Assembly (NCBI GenBank): GCA_937996765.1 | Contig: CALKUG010000436.1 | Coordinates: forward strand, 1 to 18,185 | Reading direction: 5' to 3' | DNA: 18,185 nucleotides | From: an uncultured Ignavibacteria bacterium | Lineage (GTDB): Bacteria; Bacteroidota; Ignavibacteria; Ignavibacteriales; Ignavibacteriaceae | Shown here: piece by piece, positions 7,028-13,688 of the stretch | How the letters are laid out: every line of letters starts with the position of its first letter | Position numbering within the stretch: position 1 is the stretch's first letter | Position numbers and translations under genes: made by a program | The notes under the pieces: generated by a model | What the model was told of the DNA's origin: nothing | Seen by the model: only the letters and a program-made list of their open reading frames with translations | Database searches by the model: none

Positions 7028-8395
7028 TTAAAATTTGGTTGATTCGGAAATCAATGCTTCAGATATAAGGTTAGCAACCTTTTTTGAACCTTCGAGAGTT
7101 AAATGTGTGTAATCTTTAGTTGCAAGAGCCGGGCTTGCATTAACCCATTGAACCATAGAACCGGTTCCACCCATTGCATCAAACAGACTCCAAAAAGCAG
7201 CACCTGTTGAGTTGGCGGCATTTTTTTGAGCTTGCATAACTTTGGGAACGTTCTCATGTGTTGTAAGTTGGGTTCCTCTTTTTTGAGCTCTATCACCTAC
7301 GCCAATCACAAGAATACCTGCATTTGGGAAACCTGCTTTAACGTGGTTAATCATTGCTATTAAATCGTTTTCGTACTTTTTGTAATCACGAATATTTTCA
7401 TCGAGGATATTCATACCAAATTGTAGAACTACTAAATCGTAACCAAACATTGAATTAAAGCTCTTGAACTGGTTAACGTTAATATCTTTCAATCCCATTC
7501 CTGTATTACCACGGAGCGGGAAGTTATCTATAACAACACCTTTTGCAGATTCAAAACTTACTCCGTAGTACTCAGCATTTGCTGCCGAAGGAGCTGTTAA
7601 ACGAAAAGATTTAGGTGAAGCAGGAGCTGCAACTTTAACATCTTTAACTCCACCACCAGGTAAGGATACACTTTGCGAAGCACCACCGTTAAATGAATAA
7701 TTAACAGAAGTAGCAGAATTAGCTTTGTAGAGGATGCGTACATGAGAGTAAGTTCTCATTGATTTATAAACCCATTGGGTTTCATAATTCGCAAAACTAC
7801 TTCCTGATTTGGGAATAGAAACTGCACCGTTAATACCGTACTGGTATGTTTTCGTTTGCTTAGCAGTTATAGAATAAGTATCCCAATCATTCGAGAATGT
7901 CATTTTCATTGTTCTTCTGAACTGTGCATCTTGACCGGTGATAGCAACAAAACCTACACCTTCGCCGCCAAACTTTTCTTGAAAGATGGCACGAATGTCA
8001 GCTGTAATATTATCACCTTCTAATGCTGAATCACCAAAGTAAGCAACTCTTACTTGTTCATTACCAGCCCTTTTCAAAGCTTGATAGAATGGGCGTAGAC
8101 TTCCTGAGTTTACTATTCCTTGTGCAGGAGCAACGGGAGCGGATAGTGTTAGCGAAGTAACTTTTACAGTTGCATCCGGTTCGAAAAATGAAAACAGTGA
8201 TGCACTTGTTACAATATTCTGCTTTGATGCTTCGGAGGTTACTTCCTCATCGGACATAACATCCCAGAAAAAGTTAACCTCTTTTGTTTGGAAAAATCCC
8301 AAATCAATACCGGCAGGTATCTTTGAGAGCAATAAAACCAATACTAACGTGCTGCTCAAAACTGAAAATGAGCGAAATCTTTCAAATCGAAACAT
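7028..8395 (-). CDS. Membrane-anchored SGNH/GDSL-fold protein, DltD/AlgX-like role
   Basis: This is a 455-residue protein with an uncleaved-looking N-terminal membrane anchor (about residues 9-26) and an extracytoplasmic body. SGNH blocks, numbered from this start, are GDS with S123 (AYFGDSALEGD), the block II glycine G296 (PLRGNTG), the block III Asn N329 (LQFGMN), and the block V pair D428 and H431 (KDYTHLT). About 130 residues between blocks I and II look like an inserted beta-rich domain. The family includes polysaccharide O-acetylesterases and acyltransferase partners of MBOATs such as AlgX/AlgJ and DltD. As first gene of the cassette with ligase, ACP and MBOAT, it probably transfers or edits the acyl group outside the cytoplasm. 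The ATG at 8395 is chosen over an in-frame TTG at 8437, because GGAG lies 7 bases upstream of the ATG and a candidate promoter overlaps the TTG. Confidence 0.88.
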   Translation of the reverse strand: MFRFERFRSFSVLSSTLVLVLLLSKIPAGIDLGFFQTKEVNFFWDVMSDEEVTSEASKQNIVTSASLFSFFEPDATVKVTSLTLSAPVAPAQGIVNSGSLRPFYQALKRAGNEQVRVAYFGDSALEGDNITADIRAIFQEKFGGEGVGFVAITGQDAQFRRTMKMTFSNDWDTYSITAKQTKTYQYGINGAVSIPKSGSSFANYETQWVYKSMRTYSHVRILYKANSATSVNYSFNGGASQSVSLPGGGVKDVKVAAPASPKSFRLTAPSAANAEYYGVSFESAKGVVIDNFPLRGNTGMGLKDINVNQFKSFNSMFGYDLVVLQFGMNILDENIRDYKKYENDLIAMINHVKAGFPNAGILVIGVGDRAQKRGTQLTTHENVPKVMQAQKNAANSTGAAFWSLFDAMGGTGSMVQWVNASPALATKDYTHLTLEGSKKVANLISEALISESTKF

Positions 8396-8402
8396 TATTT
8401 TT

Positions 8403-8406
8403 CTCC
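8403..8406 (-). promoter_or_regulatory. Ribosome binding site fixing the SGNH start
   Basis: GGAG on the minus strand lies 7 bases before the ATG at 8395. No comparable site precedes the upstream in-frame TTG at 8437, so this site decides the start in favour of the 455-residue protein. Confidence 0.7.
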
Positions 8407-8437
8407 AAATCATCAGAAATATGAAAATCCAATACAA

Positions 8438-8465
8438 ATTGTACTAAAAAAATATGATTTAACAA
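8438..8465 (-). promoter_or_regulatory. Candidate sigma-70 promoter of the SGNH-ligase-ACP-MBOAT cassette
   Basis: On the minus strand TTGTTA (8460-8465) and TACAAT (8438-8443) are separated by exactly 16 bases. They match the sigma-70 consensus at 4/6 and 5/6 positions. The predicted start of transcription falls near 8431, giving a leader of about 35 bases before the ATG at 8395. The site lies in the divergent gap between this cassette and nfeD. Confidence 0.5.
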
Positions 8466-8570
8466 TACTTTATCTCTTTAACGAACAATTCATGTGATTA
8501 GTGCCATAAAAACAATTATTTCCAGAATTTTTCGGTTATTAGTAGTATAAAGAAAACGGATTTAAGATTT
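8466..8570. other. Divergent intergenic region, SGNH cassette / nfeD
   Basis: This AT-rich stretch separates the divergent genes. For nfeD, a TATAAA at 8546-8551 could be a -10 element, but no -35 at normal spacing is seen, and no clear ribosome binding site precedes the nfeD ATG at 8571. I see no hairpin or repeat here. Confidence 0.4.
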
Positions 8571-9887
8571 ATGAAATTATTCATCAGATATTTTTGCTTT
8601 CTCTCAGTATTTGCTATTGTAGTTTATGGCCAAAATAAAACGGTTTATCATGCAAAAATTTCCGAAGAAATCGATTTAGGGCTTGCGCCTTTTGTGCAAC
8701 GAGTTGTTACAGAAGCTGAAAAGAATAATGCATCACTCATAATTTTTGAAATAAATACGTTTGGAGGCAGGGTTGATGCCGCAACACAAATAAAAGATGC
8801 AATTCTCAATAGCAAAATTCCAACCGCAGCTTTTGTTAACAAACGAGCTATATCAGCCGGTGCTTTAATCTCATTGGCTTGCAAAAATATAGCTATGGCA
8901 CCAGGTTCAAGTATTGGCGCATCCACTGTGGTGAATGAACAAGGAGAAAAAGTCTCAGAAAAATATCAATCATATATGCGCTCAGAAATGCGTTCAACCG
9001 CCGAAAGAAACGGGCGTCCTGTCCATGTTGCCGAAGCAATGGTTGATGAAAGAATTGTTGTAGAAGGTCTGGATGATAGTACCACGCTTGTCACACTTAC
9101 TGCCGAAGAAGCTCTTACCTGGGGAATTACCGATACTGTAGTAAATTCATTAAGAGACGTTGCTGAGTCGTTTGGTTATAAAAACGCAACCATTACCACA
9201 GTTGAAATTGGATGGGCAGAAAAATTCGTACGCTTTTTGAATAATCCTGTAGTTTCATCAATTCTTATATTGTTAGGAACAATTGGGTTATACACCGAAA
9301 TTAAAACTCCGGGCTGGGGCGTTGCCGGTTTTGTTGGTGTCTTTGCGTTGGTTCTGTTTTTTGGTTCTTCCTATATATTAGATTTAGCCGCTTGGTACGA
9401 GATAATTATTTTTGTAATTGGTGTTTCTTTATTGATTGTTGAGATTTTTGTAATTCCGGGTTTTGGTATTCCCGGCATCATAGGTGTAGCACTCATGATT
9501 TTAGGACTTTTCCTCTCACTAATCAATATGGAAATTGCATTCGATATTGATTTACTCTATACAGCCCTAATACAGTTAGGAAGCTCACTTTCACTTTCTT
9601 TGTTAGCAATGTTCGCTTTGTATAAGTTTCTTCCTAAGACCCATACATTTAAAACTATGGTACTCGAGACTTCCATTGGTTCGGAAGAAGGATATGTTTC
9701 TTCGGAAAACTATTCTTTCTTAGTTGGTAAAGAAGGCATTTGCTCCACCCCGCTTCGTCCGGCTGGTATAGCTGTTATCGATGGAAAAAGAATGGACGTT
9801 GTTTCACAAGGGGATTTTCTCGAAAAGGATGCTGCAATTACAGTAATTGCAGTAGAAGGCAGTAAAATCATTGTCACAAAATTGTAA
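8571..9887 (+). CDS. Full-length NfeD membrane serine protease (ClpP class)
   Basis: This is a 438-residue protein with an N-terminal signal (about 1-20, ending VYG-QN). A ClpP/SppA-like protease domain (about 25-215) follows, then a block of membrane segments (about 225-352) and a C-terminal NfeD domain (about 360-438), which in this family folds as an OB barrel. The likely catalytic dyad is S95 (RAISAGAL) and K131 (EKYQSYM), aligning with Ser97 and Lys138 of the archaeal protease 1510-N; the oxyanion-loop glycines FGG (64-66) are present. Archaeal relatives cut hydrophobic C-terminal segments of stomatin-like proteins; no stomatin gene is next to it here. It is the only complete plus-strand gene in the window. 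A diverged second copy of its C-terminal domain follows immediately downstream. Confidence 0.93.
   Translation: MKLFIRYFCFLSVFAIVVYGQNKTVYHAKISEEIDLGLAPFVQRVVTEAEKNNASLIIFEINTFGGRVDAATQIKDAILNSKIPTAAFVNKRAISAGALISLACKNIAMAPGSSIGASTVVNEQGEKVSEKYQSYMRSEMRSTAERNGRPVHVAEAMVDERIVVEGLDDSTTLVTLTAEEALTWGITDTVVNSLRDVAESFGYKNATITTVEIGWAEKFVRFLNNPVVSSILILLGTIGLYTEIKTPGWGVAGFVGVFALVLFFGSSYILDLAAWYEIIIFVIGVSLLIVEIFVIPGFGIPGIIGVALMILGLFLSLINMEIAFDIDLLYTALIQLGSSLSLSLLAMFALYKFLPKTHTFKTMVLETSIGSEEGYVSSENYSFLVGKEGICSTPLRPAGIAVIDGKRMDVVSQGDFLEKDAAITVIAVEGSKIIVTKL
9642..9884 (+). repeat. NfeD C-terminal domain, copy 1 of a tandem pair
   Basis: This codes for residues 358-438 of the full-length NfeD protein. Its translation aligns without gaps to the translation of 9970-10206. 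By hand count about 35 of 79 positions are identical, including LRPAG and DVV. The DNA is much less alike, so the duplication is old. Confidence 0.7.
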
Positions 9888-9900
9888 TTAAAACAGGAAT

Positions 9901-10215
9901 ATTTTTATCTTTCTTGCAATTGTTGTTATAGCTATAGGTTTAATAATCTTACTTATCAAATCACCACTCTTTAAGACCTTTATTCTTGAGGATACGGAAG
10001 AAAAACAGGAAGGGTTTCTCTCCCACCCCGATTTCCAGTATCTTTTAAATAAAGAAGGCAAAGCAATTACGGATTTAAGACCCGCTGGAACGGTTCTTAT
10101 TGAAGATAAGAGATACGATGTAGTTACTGAGGGTGATTATATTTCTGTTGGCGAAAGAATTACAGTATATCAGGTAGAAGGCGGAAGGATAGTTGTTCGG
10201 AAAATTACTACATAA
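9901..10215 (+). pseudogene. Short NfeD-like reading frame without a canonical start codon
   Basis: This frame is open from 9892 (after TAA at 9889) to TAA at 10213, in a different frame from nfeD. Its translation has a strong membrane segment (9904-9960, including IFLAIVVIAIGLIILLI) followed by an NfeD OB-type domain. That is the layout of short NfeD proteins, about 104 residues. It contains no in-frame ATG, GTG or TTG before the domain. AGGA at 9895-9898 lies 2 bases before an ATT (9901) and 8 bases before an ATC (9907), either of which would be a rare start. The protein pattern is well conserved and no stop interrupts it, so it may be a working gene with an unusual start. It could also be a recently lost gene, or a homopolymer sequencing error in the T run at 9902-9906. 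The coordinates given begin at the ATT. Confidence 0.6.
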
Positions 10216-10249
10216 AAAAAGGCGGTGAGATAAACTGACCGCCTTTTTT
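10215..10249. terminator. Bidirectional intrinsic terminator
   Basis: The 12-bp inverted repeat AAAAAAGGCGGT (10215-10226) / ACCGCCTTTTTT (10238-10249), with an 11-base loop, carries an A run on one side and a T run on the other. It can therefore end both the plus-strand nfeD transcripts and the convergent minus-strand lipoprotein transcript (stop at 10274). Confidence 0.9.
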
Positions 10250-10273
10250 AAAATCAAAACAATGAACTATTAG

Positions 10274-11323
10274 CTAATTCATTAGTTCTAAAATATTCAC
10301 AGAGACCGATGATTGTTTCTGTGATACCGTCATTACACCTTGAGGTGTTGGTGCTTTTTGTGAAACACCTGCGTTAAATGAGGTTTTAGCAAGCGATTTT
10401 TGATACACGCCTCTATCAACGTTAAAATACAAATCGGCATCAGCAACAACTTTTGGAACATCCACAATCAACCCTGCTTTTGTAGCTTCAGGATTAATTT
10501 CTGCTTGCTGTTCAATACTGCCTTTAACATATAACAACATATCGCCTTTATATTCCTGCATTTCTTTTGCAGTATAAATGAGCTTTGTAGCAAGGGTAAA
10601 TACCTGGTTGGTTAATGGCTGAGGGGTGTTATCCCAAGTTTGATCTTGACCAATTGCGTTCTCAGGTAGCGGCTTAAAAATTGCAGCTACTAAAGGTTTT
10701 AATTCTGATTGAACTAATTGTTCCTTGTACTGCGAAGTTTCAGCTGCTGTAAGTGAATCTTTAATTCCCAAAGCTTCAGTTAATTTTGTAAAAATATCAT
10801 CTACACGGTAGAGTTCTTTTATCTCACCTCTTTCAGAAACGCGAGCGGAAAAAGGTGCTGAAGTAAGAGCGCCAAGGTTTACGAATTGTTTCTCTGTTGA
10901 AGAATCAGCTTTTTCACCTGTGGTAAACTTTATAGTTTGCTGTCCATCGCTATACTCAATTTTAACTTTTTTGAGATGAACCGAAACTTCAAAAACTCCA
11001 TTTGCTTCTACTTCTTTTACCGTTACTGAAACGTATTGACTCTTTGTCATTTTAACTTCACGAGCAACGCTTGAGTCGCCCATGGTGTTTATCTGCTTCT
11101 CAGTAGTTACAGTTGTAAGTAGATAATTATAAACTTCGTCTTTTTTAAGAGCGTATTTGAGTGTAATGGGTTTTTCGAGAGGACCTACTGCCTTACTCTT
11201 TAGTTGAGTACTATCATAGTTCATCGTTACTTGATTATTAGCAGGGTCTGATGAATCCCCACATCCAACAAACGCTGTTGTTATGGTTAACAAAAATACA
11301 ACAGACAAAAAAAGATATTTCAT
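10274..11323 (-). CDS. Lipoprotein resembling DUF6263 family, function unknown
   Basis: This is a 349-residue predicted lipoprotein. The signal peptide (1-20) ends in AFVGC, with C21 as the likely lipidated cysteine; phenylalanine at -3 is unusual, but G at -1 fits. A short Ser/Asn-rich linker (22-31) is followed by a beta-rich body with alternating strands, including YALKKDEVYNYLLT (57-70) and VSVTVKEVEANGVFEVSVHL (98-117). A conserved-looking SERGEIKEL (163-171) also occurs. I recognise a resemblance to DUF6263-type proteins from these stretches only, so the family name is tentative. No catalytic motif is seen. The start at 11323 is chosen over one 30 bases upstream because AAGGAA lies 4 bases before it and the signal peptide then begins MKYLF. 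It is the last gene of the ndk-Nudix-namZ run, 53 bases after namZ. Confidence 0.82.
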   Translation of the reverse strand: MKYLFLSVVFLLTITTAFVGCGDSSDPANNQVTMNYDSTQLKSKAVGPLEKPITLKYALKKDEVYNYLLTTVTTEKQINTMGDSSVAREVKMTKSQYVSVTVKEVEANGVFEVSVHLKKVKIEYSDGQQTIKFTTGEKADSSTEKQFVNLGALTSAPFSARVSERGEIKELYRVDDIFTKLTEALGIKDSLTAAETSQYKEQLVQSELKPLVAAIFKPLPENAIGQDQTWDNTPQPLTNQVFTLATKLIYTAKEMQEYKGDMLLYVKGSIEQQAEINPEATKAGLIVDVPKVVADADLYFNVDRGVYQKSLAKTSFNAGVSQKAPTPQGVMTVSQKQSSVSVNILELMN

Positions 11324-11327
11324 TTTA

Positions 11328-11333
11328 TTCCTT
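11328..11333 (-). promoter_or_regulatory. Ribosome binding site fixing the lipoprotein start
   Basis: AAGGAA on the minus strand lies 4 bases before the ATG at 11323. The alternative upstream ATG at 11353 lacks such a site and would add ten residues, including two charged ones, ahead of the signal peptide. Confidence 0.65.
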
Positions 11334-11376
11334 ATGATAAACATTAGTTGCAAAAATAACTTGTTTTTTCGAGAGT

Positions 11377-12609
11377 TTACTGATAAAGCAGATATTTTTT
11401 CCTCTGCTCCTTAAATTTATTAAAATCTTCCTGCCAATAGTTCCTGATATCAACGGGGACCTTACCGGCAATCATCATTTGGCGTATTAGCTTATCTCCC
11501 CACAATCTATCAAAAGTTAAATCTTTGAATTTAAATTTATCAGGATATAGTTTGTACAGAGCTAAAATCAATTTCGCCCCAAAATAAACGGGATTAGAAA
11601 CCGAAGGATTTTTAACCGAAGCCTTTAATCCAAAGCACTTTTTGCCTTTAAATTTTGGGTTCGATGCCTTTCCCGGTATATCCTGCGGAGTAAACTCAAC
11701 TTCTTCGAATGTAATTCCGGGAGTGCCATATTCTTTTAACAGTGCAAGCAAATCTACAGTATTTATAAAAGGTGCTCCAAAAGTGAGGAAAGGACTTTCG
11801 GTTCCCCGCCCTTCTGAAATATTAGTCCCTTCTAAGAAACATGTTCCGGGGTAGATATATGCAGATTCAGTATGTGGAAGATTTGGTGAAGGCGGAATCC
11901 ATTTTAATCCGGTTTGCTCGAACATCATGGAACGCTTCCACCCCGACATTGGAATAACTTCTAAATTAGCTTTTAGTCCGTTGGGTAATAGTCCATCGTT
12001 AAACATCATTGCTAGTTCACCAATGGTCATTCCGTGTGCAATGGGTATCGGTGCAATTCCCACAAACGATTCTAATTCTTTTTTGATAATGGGTCCTGCG
12101 ATATACTCTCCGCCGAGGGGATTTGGACGGTCTAAAACATACAACTTCTTGTTTTGTTCCGCACATGCCTGCATAACATAGAACATTGTTGATATGTAAG
12201 TATAAAATCTGGCGCCAACATCTTGCATATCAAACACAACAACATCAATGCCTTCTAACATTTCTTTGGTAGGTTTAAGGGTGTTTCCGTAAAGGGAATA
12301 AACGGGTATTCCTGTCAGGCTATCTATGCTGTTTTGAATTTTAGAACCTGCAGGTGCATTTCCACGGATTCCGTGTTCAGGGGCGAACAACGCTTTAACC
12401 GAAACTGTTTTTACCCGAACTAAAGAATCAACGATATGCTCGCCGTTTGGTAACAAACCTGTATGATTAGTTACTACTGCAACCGATTTTTCGTTTAAAT
12501 ACTTTCTTGGGTAGCGCATAAAAGTTTCAGCACCCGTTTTAATTTGAGAAAGCAAAACGGTATGTGCCAGAAAAACGAGTAACATCAAATAGCGAATAAT
12601 TGTATTCAT
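11377..12609 (-). CDS. namZ: Exo-beta-N-acetylmuramidase NamZ-like (DUF1343/GH171), exported
   Basis: This 410-residue protein has an N-terminal signal peptide (about 1-21). The rest is recognisable as the DUF1343 family, whose Bacillus subtilis member YbbC/NamZ releases N-acetylmuramic acid from the non-reducing end of peptidoglycan fragments. Motifs seen are TNHTGLL (47-53), FAPEHGIRG (75-83) with E78 a candidate catalytic acid/base, VFDMQDVGARFYTY (125-138), LDRPNPLGG (159-167), SPNLPH (241-246) and GTNISEGRGTESPF (261-274). The length fits the family. It lies 30 bases after the Nudix gene on the same strand. In Bacillus, NamZ works with a glucosaminidase and an amidase; no such genes are adjacent here. 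Murein endopeptidase and epimerase genes lie about 8 kb away in the same window. The enzyme assignment comes from family membership. Confidence 0.9.
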   Translation of the reverse strand: MNTIIRYLMLLVFLAHTVLLSQIKTGAETFMRYPRKYLNEKSVAVVTNHTGLLPNGEHIVDSLVRVKTVSVKALFAPEHGIRGNAPAGSKIQNSIDSLTGIPVYSLYGNTLKPTKEMLEGIDVVVFDMQDVGARFYTYISTMFYVMQACAEQNKKLYVLDRPNPLGGEYIAGPIIKKELESFVGIAPIPIAHGMTIGELAMMFNDGLLPNGLKANLEVIPMSGWKRSMMFEQTGLKWIPPSPNLPHTESAYIYPGTCFLEGTNISEGRGTESPFLTFGAPFINTVDLLALLKEYGTPGITFEEVEFTPQDIPGKASNPKFKGKKCFGLKASVKNPSVSNPVYFGAKLILALYKLYPDKFKFKDLTFDRLWGDKLIRQMMIAGKVPVDIRNYWQEDFNKFKEQRKKYLLYQ

Positions 12610-12639
12610 AACTCTTCAAGATACCAAATAAAAGTTATA

Positions 12640-13173
12640 TTAAATCAACTCAGATGCAAGTGCAAACGCAGAGAGCGTTAATCCATCCCAGATGACATTG
12701 TTTTTAATCATTGCGCGTATTTCTGAACCGGAGAACTCCTTCACTTCAAAATCTTCCGTTTCGTCGGGGGTAAGTGGCAAGTAAATAAGGTTCTCAGCTC
12801 TATAAACCATACAAAGTTCATCTGCTGCACCGGTAAATGGTGAAAAAAATCCCAAGTAACTAATTTTGCCTGCACTAAACCCTGTTTCCTCCCTCAATTC
12901 TTTCAAAGCATTTACAATGCTTGGTAACCCCGGCTTAACCCCTCCACAAGGGAATTCCCAACTTTCCCTTTGATTGAGATAACGAAATTGTCGCACCAAC
13001 AGGAATTTTCCTGCTGAGGTCTGGGGTATCACCATTGTTGAACCGGGAGTATGCACATAATGATACTCCCCATCAACAGAATTTTCAATCGAGAACTCAT
13101 CAACATTATATGACCAATAACTGTTTTGCATAACAGTTTTGCTGCTTTTTTGAGTCCAACGTTTAAGCTTCAT
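12640..13173 (-). CDS. Nudix hydrolase, ADP-ribose-pyrophosphatase-like
   Basis: This is a 177-residue Nudix-fold enzyme. The Nudix box runs from about G77 to F99; the metal-binding core ELREETGF (92-99) is intact. Two usual box positions differ: leucine (L83) replaces the first glutamate and lysine (K91) replaces the arginine. The pattern VRQFRYL...ESWEFPCGG (60-78) resembles ADP-ribose and nucleotide-sugar pyrophosphatases, in which this segment precedes the box. The acidic stretch PDETEDFEV (about 134-142) is also common in that group. Its ATG shares one base with the ndk stop (TAATG), and the GGAGC at the end of ndk can serve as ribosome binding site, so translation is probably coupled to ndk. 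The substrate is inferred only at the level of a nucleoside diphosphate linked to another group. Confidence 0.88.
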   Translation of the reverse strand: MKLKRWTQKSSKTVMQNSYWSYNVDEFSIENSVDGEYHYVHTPGSTMVIPQTSAGKFLLVRQFRYLNQRESWEFPCGGVKPGLPSIVNALKELREETGFSAGKISYLGFFSPFTGAADELCMVYRAENLIYLPLTPDETEDFEVKEFSGSEIRAMIKNNVIWDGLTLSAFALASELI

Positions 13174-13604
13174 TATGCTCCGTAAAGAGAAGCTCTCTCA
13201 TCGCGTGAGAAAAAATGGGCAATCTCAATTTCAGCGTTTTCATCAGAATCAGAACCGTGTACTGCATTAAGAGCCTTACTTGTTGCGTATTGTTTTCTGA
13301 TTGTTCCCTCTTCTGCTTGAGCTGGATCGGTAGCACCAATTAATTTTCTGTAATCAGCAACAGCGTTTTCTTTTTCAAGATATATAGGCACGCATGGACC
13401 CGAAGTCATAAATTCAACTAATTCACCAAAAAAAGGACGTTCTTTGTGTACACTATAAAATGCTTCTGCTGAAGCTTTACTCATTTGTGTAAGGCGCATA
13501 GCACGAACTGTAAATCCTGCTTTGGTAATCATGGTAATAATTTCACCGATATTATTTGCTTTAACTGCATCAGGTTTAATGATTGCGAGAGTTTTGTTAC
13601 TCAA
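13173..13604 (-). CDS. ndk: Nucleoside diphosphate kinase
   Basis: This 143-residue enzyme balances nucleoside triphosphate pools by transferring phosphate from ATP to NDPs through a phosphohistidine. The signature NAVHGSDS is present with H116 as the phosphorylated residue; K10 (IIKPDAV), the KERPFFGEL loop (54-62) and a late acidic-aromatic tail (IEIAHFFSRDE) are all typical, and the length is normal. The start codon is TTG (13602-13604), preceded by AAGGAA at 6 bases; there is no nearby in-frame ATG that would leave the IIKPDAV strand whole. A strong terminator of the preceding sucD gene ends only about 25-35 bases before this start, leaving little room for a separate promoter. It is followed without a gap by the Nudix gene. 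Confidence 0.97.
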   Translation of the reverse strand: MSNKTLAIIKPDAVKANNIGEIITMITKAGFTVRAMRLTQMSKASAEAFYSVHKERPFFGELVEFMTSGPCVPIYLEKENAVADYRKLIGATDPAQAEEGTIRKQYATSKALNAVHGSDSDENAEIEIAHFFSRDERASLYGA

Positions 13605-13610
13605 GGTTGT

Positions 13611-13616
13611 TTCCTT
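13611..13616 (-). promoter_or_regulatory. Ribosome binding site supporting the TTG start of ndk
   Basis: AAGGAA on the minus strand lies 6 bases before the TTG start at 13604. It supports TTG as the real start codon. Confidence 0.6.
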
Positions 13617-13630
13617 TTGATTTGTTTAAT

Positions 13631-13668
13631 AAAGAAAACCCCTCGAACATTTGGTAAATGTCGAGGGG
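13631..13668 (-). terminator. Intrinsic terminator downstream of sucD
   Basis: An inverted repeat at 13639-13668 pairs CCCCTCGA-ACATTT with AAATGT-CGAGGGG, with one bulged base and a 3-base loop. On the minus strand it is followed by TTTTCTTTATT. It begins 20 bases after the sucD stop and just upstream of the ndk start. Confidence 0.88.
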
Positions 13669-13688
13669 AGTATTCAATTAATTATAAT

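Noticed and set aside
8396..8437. An upstream TTG start at 8437 adding 14 residues to the SGNH protein
   Set aside because: It lacks a ribosome binding site and overlaps the candidate -10 element, while the ATG at 8395 has GGAG at 7 bases and gives a normal membrane anchor.
9885..9991. Stop-codon readthrough joining nfeD to the downstream NfeD-like frame
   Set aside because: The two frames differ and a second in-frame stop (9889) precedes the downstream frame, so readthrough alone cannot fuse them.
11324..11353. An upstream ATG at 11353 for the lipoprotein
   Set aside because: AAGGAA and a normal signal peptide both favour the ATG at 11323.
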